DNA from: Candidatus Omnitrophica bacterium CG1_02_40_15
GTDB lineage: Bacteria > Omnitrophota > Gorgyraeia > Gorgyraeales > Gorgyraeaceae
Direction of reading: 5' to 3'
Length of the DNA: 44,010 bases
Assembly: GCA_001871815.1 (NCBI GenBank)
Contig: MNVP01000077.1
Coordinates: forward strand, 439 to 44,448
Positions 1-7,754 of the stretch are shown here, in pieces. The notes under the pieces were generated by a model, which was given only the letters and a program-made list of their open reading frames with translations, was not told the origin of the DNA and ran no database searches. The position numbers and the translations under genes are program-made. How positions within the stretch are numbered: the first letter of the stretch is position 1; every line of letters begins with the position of its first letter.

Positions 1-1314
1 TTAGAAGCTAACCTTTACATCAGCCATGACTGTTGATGCTGCGCTGTCATTTACATTAGAAAATGCATCACCTGGTAAAAAGAATCCTGCTGTTAAACCA
101 AGCTTTACATCTTCTGTGTAGTCATAACCCAATGAAAGATCGACTTCCTGTCCTAAAGTTTTCTTATCTGTCATTATTATTGTGCCATTCATGGTAGACA
201 GATTTGTAAGCTTCTCAGCTAACGCAAAGTTGTAATAATCAACTGCTACTGTCAGATCCTGTATAGGATTAATTGACGCATTCGCAGTGATTATCTCGGA
301 GTTAGAATCGCCGCCTTCATTATTATCATTAAAAATCTGGTTGGCAACGATGCCGTGCGTCTGATCTTCGTACATAGTGTTCCATGCTTTATAGTCGCCC
401 GTATTACCAGCTTTGTCACCTGAACGATAAACATATCCTACGCCTACTTTTGGCGACCACTTGTAATCAATCGCATATGATGCTGCTGCATCAGCTGCCC
501 AAGCAGACCTGTCTTGTGTAGCACTAAAAGTTCCTCTCTGCGCTGCAAATTCTCCATTTAATACTAACTTGGAAATAGGCTCTAAACTGCCTCTTACGCC
601 ATATACATCAGTTGTAATTGACTTTGTTGTAGCTGATCTGGCGCGGTTTGAAACTATATAAGCTTCTGCTTCTGAATTATACTTGTCAAACTTATACGCT
701 GCATTGACTCCATACAAGTTTGTGTCGTTATTGGTGTTCCCGCTTCCAATAGTGCCGGGATTAATCACTGCCATAAAAAGATCTACCACTAAAGGATTGT
801 AATCCAACGTTGCTCTTACTGCATCGAAAGATTTTCTTGCAGAAAGATCTTGTGCTGTAATTGTTCCGCTAGCTGCAGATATCGCACTAGTATCATTGGT
901 ATCAGGATCTCCGACAACTAAACCACTGCCAAGCCTGATATTCTGCCTACCAATGGTCATTGTAAGAGGCGCGTAAAACATTTCTTTTAGCTTTACATAT
1001 GCGAGATCAAGGTCTATGTCTGTAGTAGCATTAGTTTCGACATTCCAATCTCTTTCATTTAAAAGCCTTACGCTGGTAGACACGTTGTCAGTAAGATCCG
1101 CATCAACCTGAACCCTGGTTGTTGACATAAACCATTTATCGGTATCATCACTACCGTTACCAGCGATGCCGCTACCAAGATTATAGTTGTCCCTCGTAAT
1201 CATCTTTGAATCAATATCACCGCTGACCTTTACGTTCTGGACTTCTGCGAACGCTGGGACAGCAATGAGAGCTACTATTGCTAGTATACTCATTAATTTT
1301 AAGAATCTACTCAT
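1..1314 (-). CDS. Outer-membrane beta-barrel porin-like protein
   Basis: The 437-residue protein starts with a clear Sec signal peptide (residues 1-23, cleavage expected after AFA) and continues as alternating polar/hydrophobic strands rich in Asn, Asp, Tyr and Thr. It ends in Phe (VKVSF), the usual C-terminal signature of barrels assembled by the BAM complex. It probably forms a diffusion or solute-specific channel in the outer membrane; the sequence shows no substrate. The start is fixed by a strong AAGGAGG Shine-Dalgarno sequence 7 bases upstream. A near-consensus promoter lies about 220 bases upstream, so it is probably transcribed alone and strongly. The stop codon is the first three bases of the window, so the gene is complete. 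The family assignment (porin) is secure in type but not in subfamily. Confidence 0.8.
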   Translation of the reverse strand: MSRFLKLMSILAIVALIAVPAFAEVQNVKVSGDIDSKMITRDNYNLGSGIAGNGSDDTDKWFMSTTRVQVDADLTDNVSTSVRLLNERDWNVETNATTDIDLDLAYVKLKEMFYAPLTMTIGRQNIRLGSGLVVGDPDTNDTSAISAASGTITAQDLSARKSFDAVRATLDYNPLVVDLFMAVINPGTIGSGNTNNDTNLYGVNAAYKFDKYNSEAEAYIVSNRARSATTKSITTDVYGVRGSLEPISKLVLNGEFAAQRGTFSATQDRSAWAADAAASYAIDYKWSPKVGVGYVYRSGDKAGNTGDYKAWNTMYEDQTHGIVANQIFNDNNEGGDSNSEIITANASINPIQDLTVAVDYYNFALAEKLTNLSTMNGTIIMTDKKTLGQEVDLSLGYDYTEDVKLGLTAGFFLPGDAFSNVNDSAASTVMADVKVSF

Positions 1315-1531
1315 TTACTTTTCCTCCTTGGGAAATTTTGTACGGGACGATCACTGATCGTCCCCTACGCTATATTCTAACTAGGTTTTACCTAAATAAT
1401 TACTTTTCTCTATAGATATATCGCTATATTATTTTGGCTGCTTCTGCTTTAAAGTTTCACCCCCATTCTTCGCACAGATTAAAGCTGCCTATAGCGGTAT
1501 ACGCTTACTTGTAAACGCTTTCCCTTATTAA
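1315..1531 (-). promoter_or_regulatory. Long 5' leader of the porin gene
   Basis: About 217 bases separate the predicted transcription start (near 1531) from the porin ATG. I see no reading frame in it. It holds one copy of the GTAGGG...CCCTAC palindrome near its 3' end (1340-1368), a short possible hairpin near 1500-1520, and a strong ribosome binding site at the end. It does not match the riboswitch cores I know (TPP, cobalamin, c-di-GMP-I, glycine). The leader could influence mRNA stability or translation; that is inference. Confidence 0.4.
1340..1368. repeat. Palindromic repeat family A, copy 1
   Basis: A near-perfect inverted repeat opening gtacgggacgatca and closing tgatcgtcccctac. It belongs to a 13-copy family in this window with consensus ends GTAGGG...CCCTAC and variable GC-rich arms. 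This copy is intergenic, in the porin leader about 25 bases before the start codon. Confidence 0.85.
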
Positions 1532-1537
1532 TGAAAA

Positions 1538-1566
1538 AGTATACCTTATATATATTATGTTGTCAA
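1538..1566 (-). promoter_or_regulatory. Sigma-70-type promoter of the porin gene
   Basis: On the minus strand the -35 box is TTGACA (1561-1566, perfect) and the -10 box is TATACT (1538-1543), with a 17-base spacer. The start of transcription is expected near 1531. This is one of the best promoter matches in the window. Confidence 0.75.
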
Positions 1567-1569
1567 GTA

Positions 1570-1611
1570 TTTTCGTGCCAGGAACACCATGCTTTGTGCC
1601 TGGCACGAAAA
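1570..1611. repeat. GTGCCAGGCAC-type hairpin
   Basis: Arms built on TTTTCGTGCCAGG and CCTGGCACGAAAA surround a short loop. It lies between the lipoprotein stop (1619) and the porin promoter (-35 at 1561). There is no T-tract on either side, so I do not call it an intrinsic terminator. It may still form a strong RNA hairpin that separates the two transcripts. Confidence 0.65.
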
Positions 1612-1618
1612 TCAACCA

Positions 1619-2098
1619 CTACTTATACTCTTTTGAGCTCATTTTTTCAGGCTTTATAGGCCTTGATTTAGGAGAAAGCGCCACTGTTACCATGCTTTTC
1701 CCGCCTTGCGGCTGTATAGTAATTATGCAGCTTTCTTCTGAATTTTCGTAGTTCAAAACTTTCCTGTCGTATTCTATGATATTCACCAGAGACCAGTTAA
1801 ATGACGCCATTTGCGCTTTGTAAAACTCCAGGACTTTCTCAGCGTTTTGGCCGCCGTAATATTTTAATAAGGCGACTCTCGATTTATCATTCTGAAACGC
1901 AAAAGATTCTTTGTCTAAAAGTTTAAATCCTGAAGGGACAGGGATGTCTTCAAATTTAAGTAGAGACGCAACAGAAAGCGATACCTTATTTTTTCCCGCA
2001 TTGCCAGCTGATTCGCTCTGAGGAAATGTAGCGCAGCCAGCAATTAAAACAAGTAACAAGAAACAAGGTACAAAAAACAAAGGCTTTAGACTATGCAT
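1619..2098 (-). CDS. Small lipoprotein of unknown function
   Basis: The 159-residue protein has a lipoprotein signal peptide with a lipobox (LIAGC, Cys22 to be lipidated), a short linker, and a compact domain that opens with an IPVPSGFKLLD-like segment. It has the look of a small alpha/beta lipid-anchored domain, with FYKAQM and an SEESCIITI strand. It would be anchored in the inner or outer membrane and face the periplasm. The start is set by GGAGG 5 bases before the ATG. I do not recognise a named function. It sits alone, flanked downstream by a GTGCCAGG hairpin and upstream by a long repeat. Confidence 0.7.
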   Translation of the reverse strand: MHSLKPLFFVPCFLLLVLIAGCATFPQSESAGNAGKNKVSLSVASLLKFEDIPVPSGFKLLDKESFAFQNDKSRVALLKYYGGQNAEKVLEFYKAQMASFNWSLVNIIEYDRKVLNYENSEESCIITIQPQGGKSMVTVALSPKSRPIKPEKMSSKEYK

Positions 2099-2108
2099 AC
2101 AATCCTCC

Positions 2109-2303
2109 TAATATTGTTCGAGCGAGGCCAAAATATCTTCTCGACTTCGTTCGAAGAATATTTTGGCAGAGTCGAGAACCCTTCGACTTCGCTCAGGGCA
2201 GGCTTCTCGACTCAGCCCTTCGGGCATCGCTCGCCCCGTTCCAAACCTAAGTGGATACTCTTAAAAGATTCGCGTAAGTTTGAAACTGGGCTCGAAGAAT
2301 ATG
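2109..2303. repeat. Repeat family B, copy 1 (composite)
   Basis: The gap between the lipoprotein and PHP genes is filled by modules such as attgttcgagcgaggc, ttctcgact, tcgaagaatatt and agtcgagaac, partly nested and inverted. The same modules recur at 3823-3918, 17177-17278, 25581-25710 and 27333-27457. This is the longest copy and appears to contain several elements inserted into one another. No gene is visible in it. Confidence 0.75.
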
Positions 2304-2325
2304 TTACTACATTACTTTACCGGTG

Positions 2326-2973
2326 TCAAGCAAGACCAGCTGCTAATTCTTCAGAATTCTTAAAAACCTGCGCGATTTCCTTTTTATCAAGCCCTGCGCC
2401 GAGAAGGACTTTTTCTGCAAAGTCTTTTGTAATCAGGTTTTCAGGCGTATGCGAATCTGTATTTAAAACAAGCTTCGCTCCTGACATCCTGGCCATCTTA
2501 ACAACATGGCCGTTACTAAGCGAATGGCCTTTACGCGCTGTGATTTCAAGGTATATATTTTTACTTGCCGCAAGCTTTGCATCTTCAAGCGTAATCAAGC
2601 CCGGATGAGTAAGGATATTAATACCTGAAAGAAGCGATTCTTTATTTGTGCCTTTTATAACCGGCTCGACTATTGTTTCTCCATGCACCAGCACCAGCTT
2701 TATGCCGATTGAGCGGACAAACTTTACTGTGCTTTTTATCAGCTCAAGAGGCATGTGCGTAATCTCAACTCCTGGAATCGCTTTTATTTTCCAGTTTTTA
2801 TTTATATCCTTGCACGCGTTTATGATCCTGGGGATTACAAAATCGACATTGGAAGAATCCACATGATCAGTTATTCCTATAACTTTATAGCCTTTTTCCT
2901 GAGCCCTCCTGGCTAATTCAGTAGGCAACAATTCCCCATCGCTCAATAACGTATGTGTATGTAAGTCAATCAT
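2326..2973 (-). CDS. PHP-domain phosphoesterase
   Basis: The 215-residue protein opens with MIDLHTHTLLSDGE, the metal-binding HxH motif of PHP (polymerase and histidinol phosphatase) enzymes. It also has GITDHVD, HGET and late DSHTP motifs that complete the metal site. The family hydrolyses phosphoesters such as histidinol phosphate or short nucleic acids; no his genes are nearby, so I leave the substrate open. I chose the ATG at 2973 because GGGAGA lies just upstream of it, whereas a possible ATG four codons earlier has no ribosome binding site. Confidence 0.8.
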   Translation of the reverse strand: MIDLHTHTLLSDGELLPTELARRAQEKGYKVIGITDHVDSSNVDFVIPRIINACKDINKNWKIKAIPGVEITHMPLELIKSTVKFVRSIGIKLVLVHGETIVEPVIKGTNKESLLSGINILTHPGLITLEDAKLAASKNIYLEITARKGHSLSNGHVVKMARMSGAKLVLNTDSHTPENLITKDFAEKVLLGAGLDKKEIAQVFKNSEELAAGLA

Positions 2974-2987
2974 TTTCTCTCCCATCC

Positions 2988-3026
2988 AACAACTTTACAT
3001 TTCAACAATGTTAAAGTGTCAAGTTG
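2988..3026. repeat. Palindromic repeat family E, copy 1
   Basis: Inverted repeat with ends caactttaca and tgtcaagttg around a central aacaatgtt. A second copy at 9856-9892 has nearly the same sequence. It sits between the PHP start and the tRNA 3' end. Confidence 0.7.
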
Positions 3027-3038
3027 TTTTGACTTTAA

Positions 3039-3115
3039 TGGCGTCCCAGGGGCGATTCGAACGCCCGACCCCAGGTTTAGGAAACCTGTGCTCTATCCAT
3101 CTGAGCTACTGGGAC
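3039..3115 (-). tRNA. tRNA-Arg (anticodon CCT)
   Basis: The 77-base gene folds as a standard cloverleaf. Acceptor arms GTCCCAG and CTGGGAC pair, and the anticodon arm CAGGT-TTCCTAA-ACCTG gives anticodon CCT, reading AGG arginine codons. The T arm contains GTTCGAATC, and the 3' CCA is encoded. It lies between the PHP gene and apt. A partial copy of its 5' half lies about 135 bases upstream. Confidence 0.93.
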
Positions 3116-3133
3116 ATGTAAGCCGGTTTAGGA

Positions 3134-3164
3134 CATCATCCCGTGAGCTAACGTCAGGATGATG
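3134..3164. repeat. Small inverted repeat between tRNA-Arg and its fragment
   Basis: catcatcc and ggatgatg arms enclose gtgagctaacgtc-like sequence. There is no T-tract on either side. It may be a processing hairpin in the apt-tRNA transcript or another mobile palindrome. Confidence 0.45.
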
Positions 3165-3251
3165 CCGCGCCGAACAAACACTATTTATTTACAAACAACA
3201 TAAAATCTTCTATCCAAATCTATTACCAAACTATCGAATCAGTGGAGGCGC

Positions 3252-3287
3252 GAAACCTGTGCTCTATCCATCTGAGCTATAGGGACA
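3252..3287 (-). pseudogene. tRNA-Arg(CCT) 5'-half fragment
   Basis: Thirty-six bases match the 5' half of the intact tRNA at 3080-3115 with only two mismatches, both in the acceptor stem region (ctatagggac versus ctactgggac). The match covers the acceptor 5' strand, D arm and the 5' side of the anticodon arm, then stops. It abuts the apt stop codon. It cannot fold as a tRNA. It is either a duplication remnant or a trace of recombination at the tRNA. Confidence 0.8.
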
Positions 3288-3803
3288 TCAATATTGAATC
3301 ATGGAATAGACCGGGAAATCGCTTAATTTGGAACGGCCCTTTAAATCTTCTAATTCTATTATAAAGGCAAGCTCTATGATTTCGCCTTTTAGTTTTTTTA
3401 CAAGGCCTACTACTGCGCCAAGCGTCCCGCCTGTCGCAAGCAAATCATCTATCAATAAAACCCTCTCTCCCGGCTTTATCGCATCCTGATGTATCTCAAG
3501 CGTATCTTCTCCATATTCCAGGGAATAAGTTGCCCTATATGTCTTATGCGGAAGTTTTCCTTTTTTTCTAACAGGGACGAAACTAGCTCCTAACTTATAA
3601 GCCAGGGCTCCGCCAAAGATAAAACCGCGGGATTCCACGGCAAGGACTGCGTCTATTTTCTTGCCAGCATATCTTTTTGCCAGCGTATCAATGACCTCTC
3701 TGAATTTTTCTTTGTTGCCGATAAGCGTGGTAATATCCCGAAAGAGAATCCCTTTCTTCGGAAAATCCGGGATGTTGCGAATATATTTTTTTAAATCGCA
3801 CAT
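3288..3803 (-). CDS. apt: Adenine phosphoribosyltransferase
   Basis: APRT salvages adenine with PRPP to give AMP and pyrophosphate in the cytoplasm. The 171-residue length is typical. The N-terminal segment IPDFPKKGILFRDIT and the PRPP-binding motif VLLIDDLLATGGT (around residues 116-128) are diagnostic, and AVESRGFIFG matches the family. AGGGAG lies shortly before the ATG. The stop codon (TGA) touches the tRNA-Arg fragment. Upstream is a family B repeat and then the sigma factor gene, all on the same strand. Confidence 0.95.
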   Translation of the reverse strand: MCDLKKYIRNIPDFPKKGILFRDITTLIGNKEKFREVIDTLAKRYAGKKIDAVLAVESRGFIFGGALAYKLGASFVPVRKKGKLPHKTYRATYSLEYGEDTLEIHQDAIKPGERVLLIDDLLATGGTLGAVVGLVKKLKGEIIELAFIIELEDLKGRSKLSDFPVYSMIQY

Positions 3804-3822
3804 AATATCTCCCTATGTTAAC

Positions 3823-3918
3823 TTCTCGACTCTGCTCTCATGATATGCTTTCGTGATCGCTCGAAGAATATTGTTCGAGTGAACCATGCAAGCTCTAAGC
3901 CTGAGCCCAATCGAGAAC
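3823..3918. repeat. Repeat family B, copy 2
   Basis: Begins ttctcgactctgctctcatg and ends aatcgagaac, with gatcgctcgaagaatatt and attgttcgagtg inside. It fills the gap between apt and the sigma factor gene. Confidence 0.8.
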
Positions 3919-3926
3919 TGTTATTA

Positions 3927-4748
3927 TTAGTATTCTCCCATCTCGCCGGTTTGCTGCATTATAAACATCCGCAATTTTTCCAGCGCTACGCTTTCTATCT
4001 GCCTGACCCTTTCTCTTGTGATACCGAACACCTTTGCTGTTTCGCCTAAAGTACGAGTGGCGCCGTCGCTCAATCCAAACCTAAGATCCAAGATCTTTTT
4101 TTCGCGCTCATTCATGTGATCCAGCAATTGAACAATTCTTTCGCGGCGAAGGCTGTCAGTAATATTATCCGTGGGAGACAGGTTGGTATTATCCTCAATA
4201 AGGTCTATAAACTGCCCTGTGCTTTCGTCGCCGATAGGCGCATCAAGAGAAGATATCCTTGTAGCTGCTTCGCTTATCTCCCGTATCTTCCTCATAGGAA
4301 GTTTCATCAGCTTAGCGACTTCTTTTACCTTGGGCTTCCTGCCGTATTTCTGAGTCAACTGTTCAGTTATTCTTTTCCATCTGTTGATTATCTCTGTCAT
4401 ATAAACAGGTATCCTTATGGTCTTACCCTGGTTCGCAATGGCTCTTGTGATGTATTGTTTAATCCACCAAGCTGCGTAAGTAGAAAACCTGTAGCCTTTG
4501 TAAGGGTTATATTTCTTAACTGCCTTCATAAGGCCGAGATTCCCTTCCTCTATAAGGTCCATTATTGGGACGCCTAATTTCGCATACCTCTTGGCAATGC
4601 TCACCACAAGCCTCAGATTAGACTGTATCATTCTTTTCTGGGCGTGAACATTGCCAGCCCTTATCTTTTTCGCAAGGGATATCTCTTCGCCAGCGCTCAA
4701 AAGAGGCGTGTCTTTTATTGCTCTGAGGTATAATTTTATAGTGTCCAT
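3927..4748 (-). CDS. Sigma-70 family RNA polymerase sigma factor (RpoD/SigA-like, no region 1.1)
   Basis: The 273-residue protein starts directly in region 1.2 (DTIKLYLRAIKDTPLLSAGEE). It carries region 2 with DLIEEGNLGLMKAVKKYN and YRFSTYAAWWIKQYITRA, then region 3 (KPKVKEVAKLMKL), and ends in region 4 with a helix-turn-helix containing GITRERVRQIE. These are features of primary or group 2 sigma factors that bind TTGACA/TATAAT promoters, which fits the promoters seen in this window. It lacks the acidic region 1.1. Whether it is the housekeeping factor or an alternative one cannot be told here. The ribosome binding site is weak (AGGT). Confidence 0.9.
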   Translation of the reverse strand: MDTIKLYLRAIKDTPLLSAGEEISLAKKIRAGNVHAQKRMIQSNLRLVVSIAKRYAKLGVPIMDLIEEGNLGLMKAVKKYNPYKGYRFSTYAAWWIKQYITRAIANQGKTIRIPVYMTEIINRWKRITEQLTQKYGRKPKVKEVAKLMKLPMRKIREISEAATRISSLDAPIGDESTGQFIDLIEDNTNLSPTDNITDSLRRERIVQLLDHMNEREKKILDLRFGLSDGATRTLGETAKVFGITRERVRQIESVALEKLRMFIMQQTGEMGEY

Positions 4749-4767
4749 TTTTAAACCTGCTTATAGC

Positions 4768-4838
4768 AATGTCGGTTAAAGGTTTAAAGTGAAAGGTGTT
4801 TTCCTTAAACCTCACACCTTTAACCTTTCACCAACATC
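4768..4838. repeat. Repeat family G, copy 1
   Basis: Inverted repeat built on ggtttaaagtgaaaggtg and cacctttaacctttcacc. A second copy lies at 36409-36476 upstream of galT. It fills the gap between ppdK and the sigma factor. Confidence 0.75.
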
Positions 4839-4846
4839 GCTGTTTT

Positions 4847-7567
4847 CTATTTTCTTACCGCCGCCTGAGCCGCCGCAAGCCTGGCAATCGGAACCCTGAA
4901 AGGCGAACAGCTTACATAGTTCATCCCAACCCTGTGGCAAAACTCGACTGATTTAGGCTCTCCGCCATGCTCTCCGCATATGCCTATCTTTAAATCTTTT
5001 CTGGTTTTTCTTCCGCGTTCAATAGCTATCTTTATAAGTTCTCCGACTCCATCCTGGTCAATTGTCTGGAATGGATCGACAGGCAGGATATTCTTCTCAA
5101 GATAATCCGTCAAGAATCCGCCCATGTCATCCCTTGAGAAACCAAAACTCATCTGCGTGAGGTCGTTAGTGCCGAAAGAAAAAAATTCAGCCTCTTCGGC
5201 AATGCGTCCAGCCATAAGAGCCGCCCTGGGGATTTCAATCATTGTGCCGAACATGTAAGGTATCTTCTTTACTTTATATTTGGCGACTACCTCTTCATAA
5301 ACCTGCTCTACGATTTTTCTCTGATTTACAAGTTCCGCTTTATCGCACACAACAGGGATCATTATCTCAGGATAAATCTTTTTGCCTGATTGGATGAGTT
5401 CGCACGCTGATTCAAGTATCGCGCGGACCTGCATCTCTGTCACTTCAGGATAAGTGACCCCAAGCCTGACTCCGCGATGCCCCATCATTGGATTTGATTC
5501 GCGTAAGTTCGCTGCCCTTTTCTCCAATTCCTCCATTGAGATATTCAGGCTCTCTGCAAGTTCTTTTAATTTTGATTCTTCGTGCGGCGCAAACTCATGA
5601 AGAGGCGGATCCAGGAGCCTTATGGTTACGGGATATCCGTCCATTGCCTCAAGGGTACCTTTTATGTCGCTCTTTACGTGCACAAATAGTTCAGCTAAAG
5701 CTGCCTTTCTTTCTTCCGCCGTTTTGGAAACTATCATCTTCCTTAATTTAAAAAGTGGCTCCTCTGAACCCTTGCCGTAAAACATATGTTCTGTCCTGAA
5801 AAGGCCTATGCCTTCTGCCCCGAACATGCGCGCCTTTTTCGCGTCGCTAGGCGTTTCAGCGTTGGTCCTGATTTTCAATTTTCTGACAGAGTCGCATATT
5901 TTAAGGAATTTATTAAACATCTCGTTTTCTTCCGTCGCATCCATCATCGGAAGTTTTCCTTCATACACATAGCCTTTTGTGCCGTTAAGCGTAACCCAGT
6001 CGCCTTCCTTGAAAGTTTTTCCTCCGGCGGAAAATTGTTTTGCCGCTGAATTGATTGTTATGCCGCCACATCCTACGATGCAGCATTTTCCCCAGCCGCG
6101 CGCTACAAGAGCTGCGTGAGATGTCATGCCCCCTCTCACTGTAAGTATCGCCTCAGAAGCCCTCATGCCTTCAACGTCTTCGGGATTTGTTTCTTCGCGG
6201 ATAAGGATCGTAGGTTTACTTTCCTTTTTCCACTTCACAGATTCTTCTGCCGTGAAAACTATCTGGCCGGCCGCGCCTCCGGGGCCCGCGGGCAAACCCT
6301 TGGCAACAGGCTTAACCAACTTCTCTGTCTTAGGGTCGATTATAGGATGCAATAATTCATCCAGCTGATCCGGAGTGACTCTCATGACAGCGATTTTCGC
6401 GTCTATAAGCTTTTCTTTCACCATATCCACTGCCATTCTTACAGCAGCAGGGCCGTTTCTTTTGCCTGAACGGCACTGAAGCATGTAAAGCTTTCCTTTT
6501 TCAATAGTGAATTCAATGTCCTGCATGTCTTTGTAATGTTTCTCCAGCCTCTCCCTTATATCGCAAATTTCCTTATAAATTACCGGCATGAATTTTTCGA
6601 GCGTTATAAGTTCTTTATTGTGCTCGCTCATTGAATATGAATTTATAGGGGCTGGCGTCCTGATGCCAGCCACAACGTCTTCGCCCTGAGCATTTACAAG
6701 GTACTCGCCGTAAAAACCATTTTCTCCATTGCCTGGATTTCTTGTAAACGCAACGCCTGTTGCAGAGTCATTGCCCATATTCCCGAAGACCATTGTCTGC
6801 ACATTCACGGCAGTGCCCCACTCATCCGGAATATTTTCAATCTTCCTGTAAGAAATAGCTCTTTTGCCGTTCCACGACGCAAATACAGCGCTTATCCCTC
6901 CCCAGAGCTGTTCGTAAGGATCGTCCGGAAACTCTTTCTTGAGCGCCTCTTTTATTTTTTTCTTAAACTCCGCGCAAAGCTTCTTCAAATCCTCAGCGCT
7001 CAGATCAGTGTCGCTCTTCGCGCCATTTTTATTTTTTACGCCGCTCATGATTTTTTCAAGCTGCTTGCGTATGCCCATGTCGCCTTCAGGCTCGATACCG
7101 GCTGCCTTTTCCATCACAACGTCGGAATACATCATTATGAGGCGCCTGTAAGCATCATAAACAAATCTCTCGTTTTTAGTCTGATTTATAAGGCCCTGGA
7201 TTGTTTTTTCAGTAAGGCCCACGTTTAAAACCGTTTCCATCATGCCAGGCATGGATTTGCGCGCGCCTGAACGGACAGAAACCAGAAGCGGGTTCTGGAC
7301 ATCGCCAAAACCTTTTTCCATCAGCTTCTCGACCTTTGCCAGATTCTTCTGAACATCTTCCTTGAGAATTTTTGGGTATTTGCCTTTATTCTCATAATAG
7401 TACGCGCAAACTTCTGTTGTTATCGTAAATCCAGGAGGTACAGGCAGCCTCAGATCCTTGTGCCCTGCCATTTCCGCTAAATTCGCGCCCTTGCCTCCTA
7501 AAAGATTTTTCATGCCTTCATTTCCGTCTGCTTTTCCGCCGCCAAAGAAGTAAACCATTTTGTTCAT
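4847..7567 (-). CDS. ppdK: Pyruvate, phosphate dikinase
   Basis: PPDK interconverts pyruvate, ATP and Pi with PEP, AMP and PPi, serving glycolysis with pyrophosphate or gluconeogenesis. The 906-residue protein shows the full domain order. The ATP-grasp domain begins LLGGKGANLAEMA, and the swivelling phospho-His domain has GGMTSHAALVARG (phosphorylated His near residue 484). The C-terminal TIM barrel has GLFRTEHMF, EIMIPVV, FGTNDLTQM and GICGEHGG. The length is normal. The gene stands between two repeats; upstream (7568-7756) is a family C repeat. Together with gapA and the glycogen operon it fits a PPi-linked sugar metabolism, which is inference. Confidence 0.97.
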   Translation of the reverse strand: MNKMVYFFGGGKADGNEGMKNLLGGKGANLAEMAGHKDLRLPVPPGFTITTEVCAYYYENKGKYPKILKEDVQKNLAKVEKLMEKGFGDVQNPLLVSVRSGARKSMPGMMETVLNVGLTEKTIQGLINQTKNERFVYDAYRRLIMMYSDVVMEKAAGIEPEGDMGIRKQLEKIMSGVKNKNGAKSDTDLSAEDLKKLCAEFKKKIKEALKKEFPDDPYEQLWGGISAVFASWNGKRAISYRKIENIPDEWGTAVNVQTMVFGNMGNDSATGVAFTRNPGNGENGFYGEYLVNAQGEDVVAGIRTPAPINSYSMSEHNKELITLEKFMPVIYKEICDIRERLEKHYKDMQDIEFTIEKGKLYMLQCRSGKRNGPAAVRMAVDMVKEKLIDAKIAVMRVTPDQLDELLHPIIDPKTEKLVKPVAKGLPAGPGGAAGQIVFTAEESVKWKKESKPTILIREETNPEDVEGMRASEAILTVRGGMTSHAALVARGWGKCCIVGCGGITINSAAKQFSAGGKTFKEGDWVTLNGTKGYVYEGKLPMMDATEENEMFNKFLKICDSVRKLKIRTNAETPSDAKKARMFGAEGIGLFRTEHMFYGKGSEEPLFKLRKMIVSKTAEERKAALAELFVHVKSDIKGTLEAMDGYPVTIRLLDPPLHEFAPHEESKLKELAESLNISMEELEKRAANLRESNPMMGHRGVRLGVTYPEVTEMQVRAILESACELIQSGKKIYPEIMIPVVCDKAELVNQRKIVEQVYEEVVAKYKVKKIPYMFGTMIEIPRAALMAGRIAEEAEFFSFGTNDLTQMSFGFSRDDMGGFLTDYLEKNILPVDPFQTIDQDGVGELIKIAIERGRKTRKDLKIGICGEHGGEPKSVEFCHRVGMNYVSCSPFRVPIARLAAAQAAVRK

Positions 7568-7589
7568 CTTTAAAAGACCCCTTTCTAGT

Positions 7590-7754
7590 ATCGCTGAACC
7601 ACGCGGGAGCAGTTGCTCGTTTCACTCGCAATTGACGCAGAACTACGCTGAAACTAAATTCTAACTTCCGCGTTTTTCCGCGCGTGCCCAGTACCCTTGT
7701 GGTACTGGGTCTGTTCCGAACAAAGTGAGGAACAGCTTCCGCGTAGTCCCGCGA
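7590..7754. repeat. Repeat family C, copy 1 (composite)
   Basis: An inverted repeat with acgcgg...gcagaactacgc on one side and ttccgcgtttttccgcg...cttccgcgtag on the other. It contains a nested palindrome cccagtaccc/tgggt. Relatives lie at 21150-21257 and, as a short fragment, at 42563-42584. It fills the gap between glyS and ppdK. Confidence 0.75.

Noticed and set aside
1315..1531. Known riboswitch in the porin leader
   Set aside because: No TPP, cobalamin, glycine or c-di-GMP-I core could be recognised by eye.
2093..2608. Plus-strand coding gene opposite the PHP gene
   Set aside because: Its first half is translated family B repeat and the rest is antisense to a gene with clear PHP motifs.
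3039..3287. Integrated element with tRNA attachment site
   Set aside because: The duplicated part is the 5' half, the interval is only 135 bases, and no integrase is adjacent; the Xer gene at 42.6 kb is of the housekeeping type.
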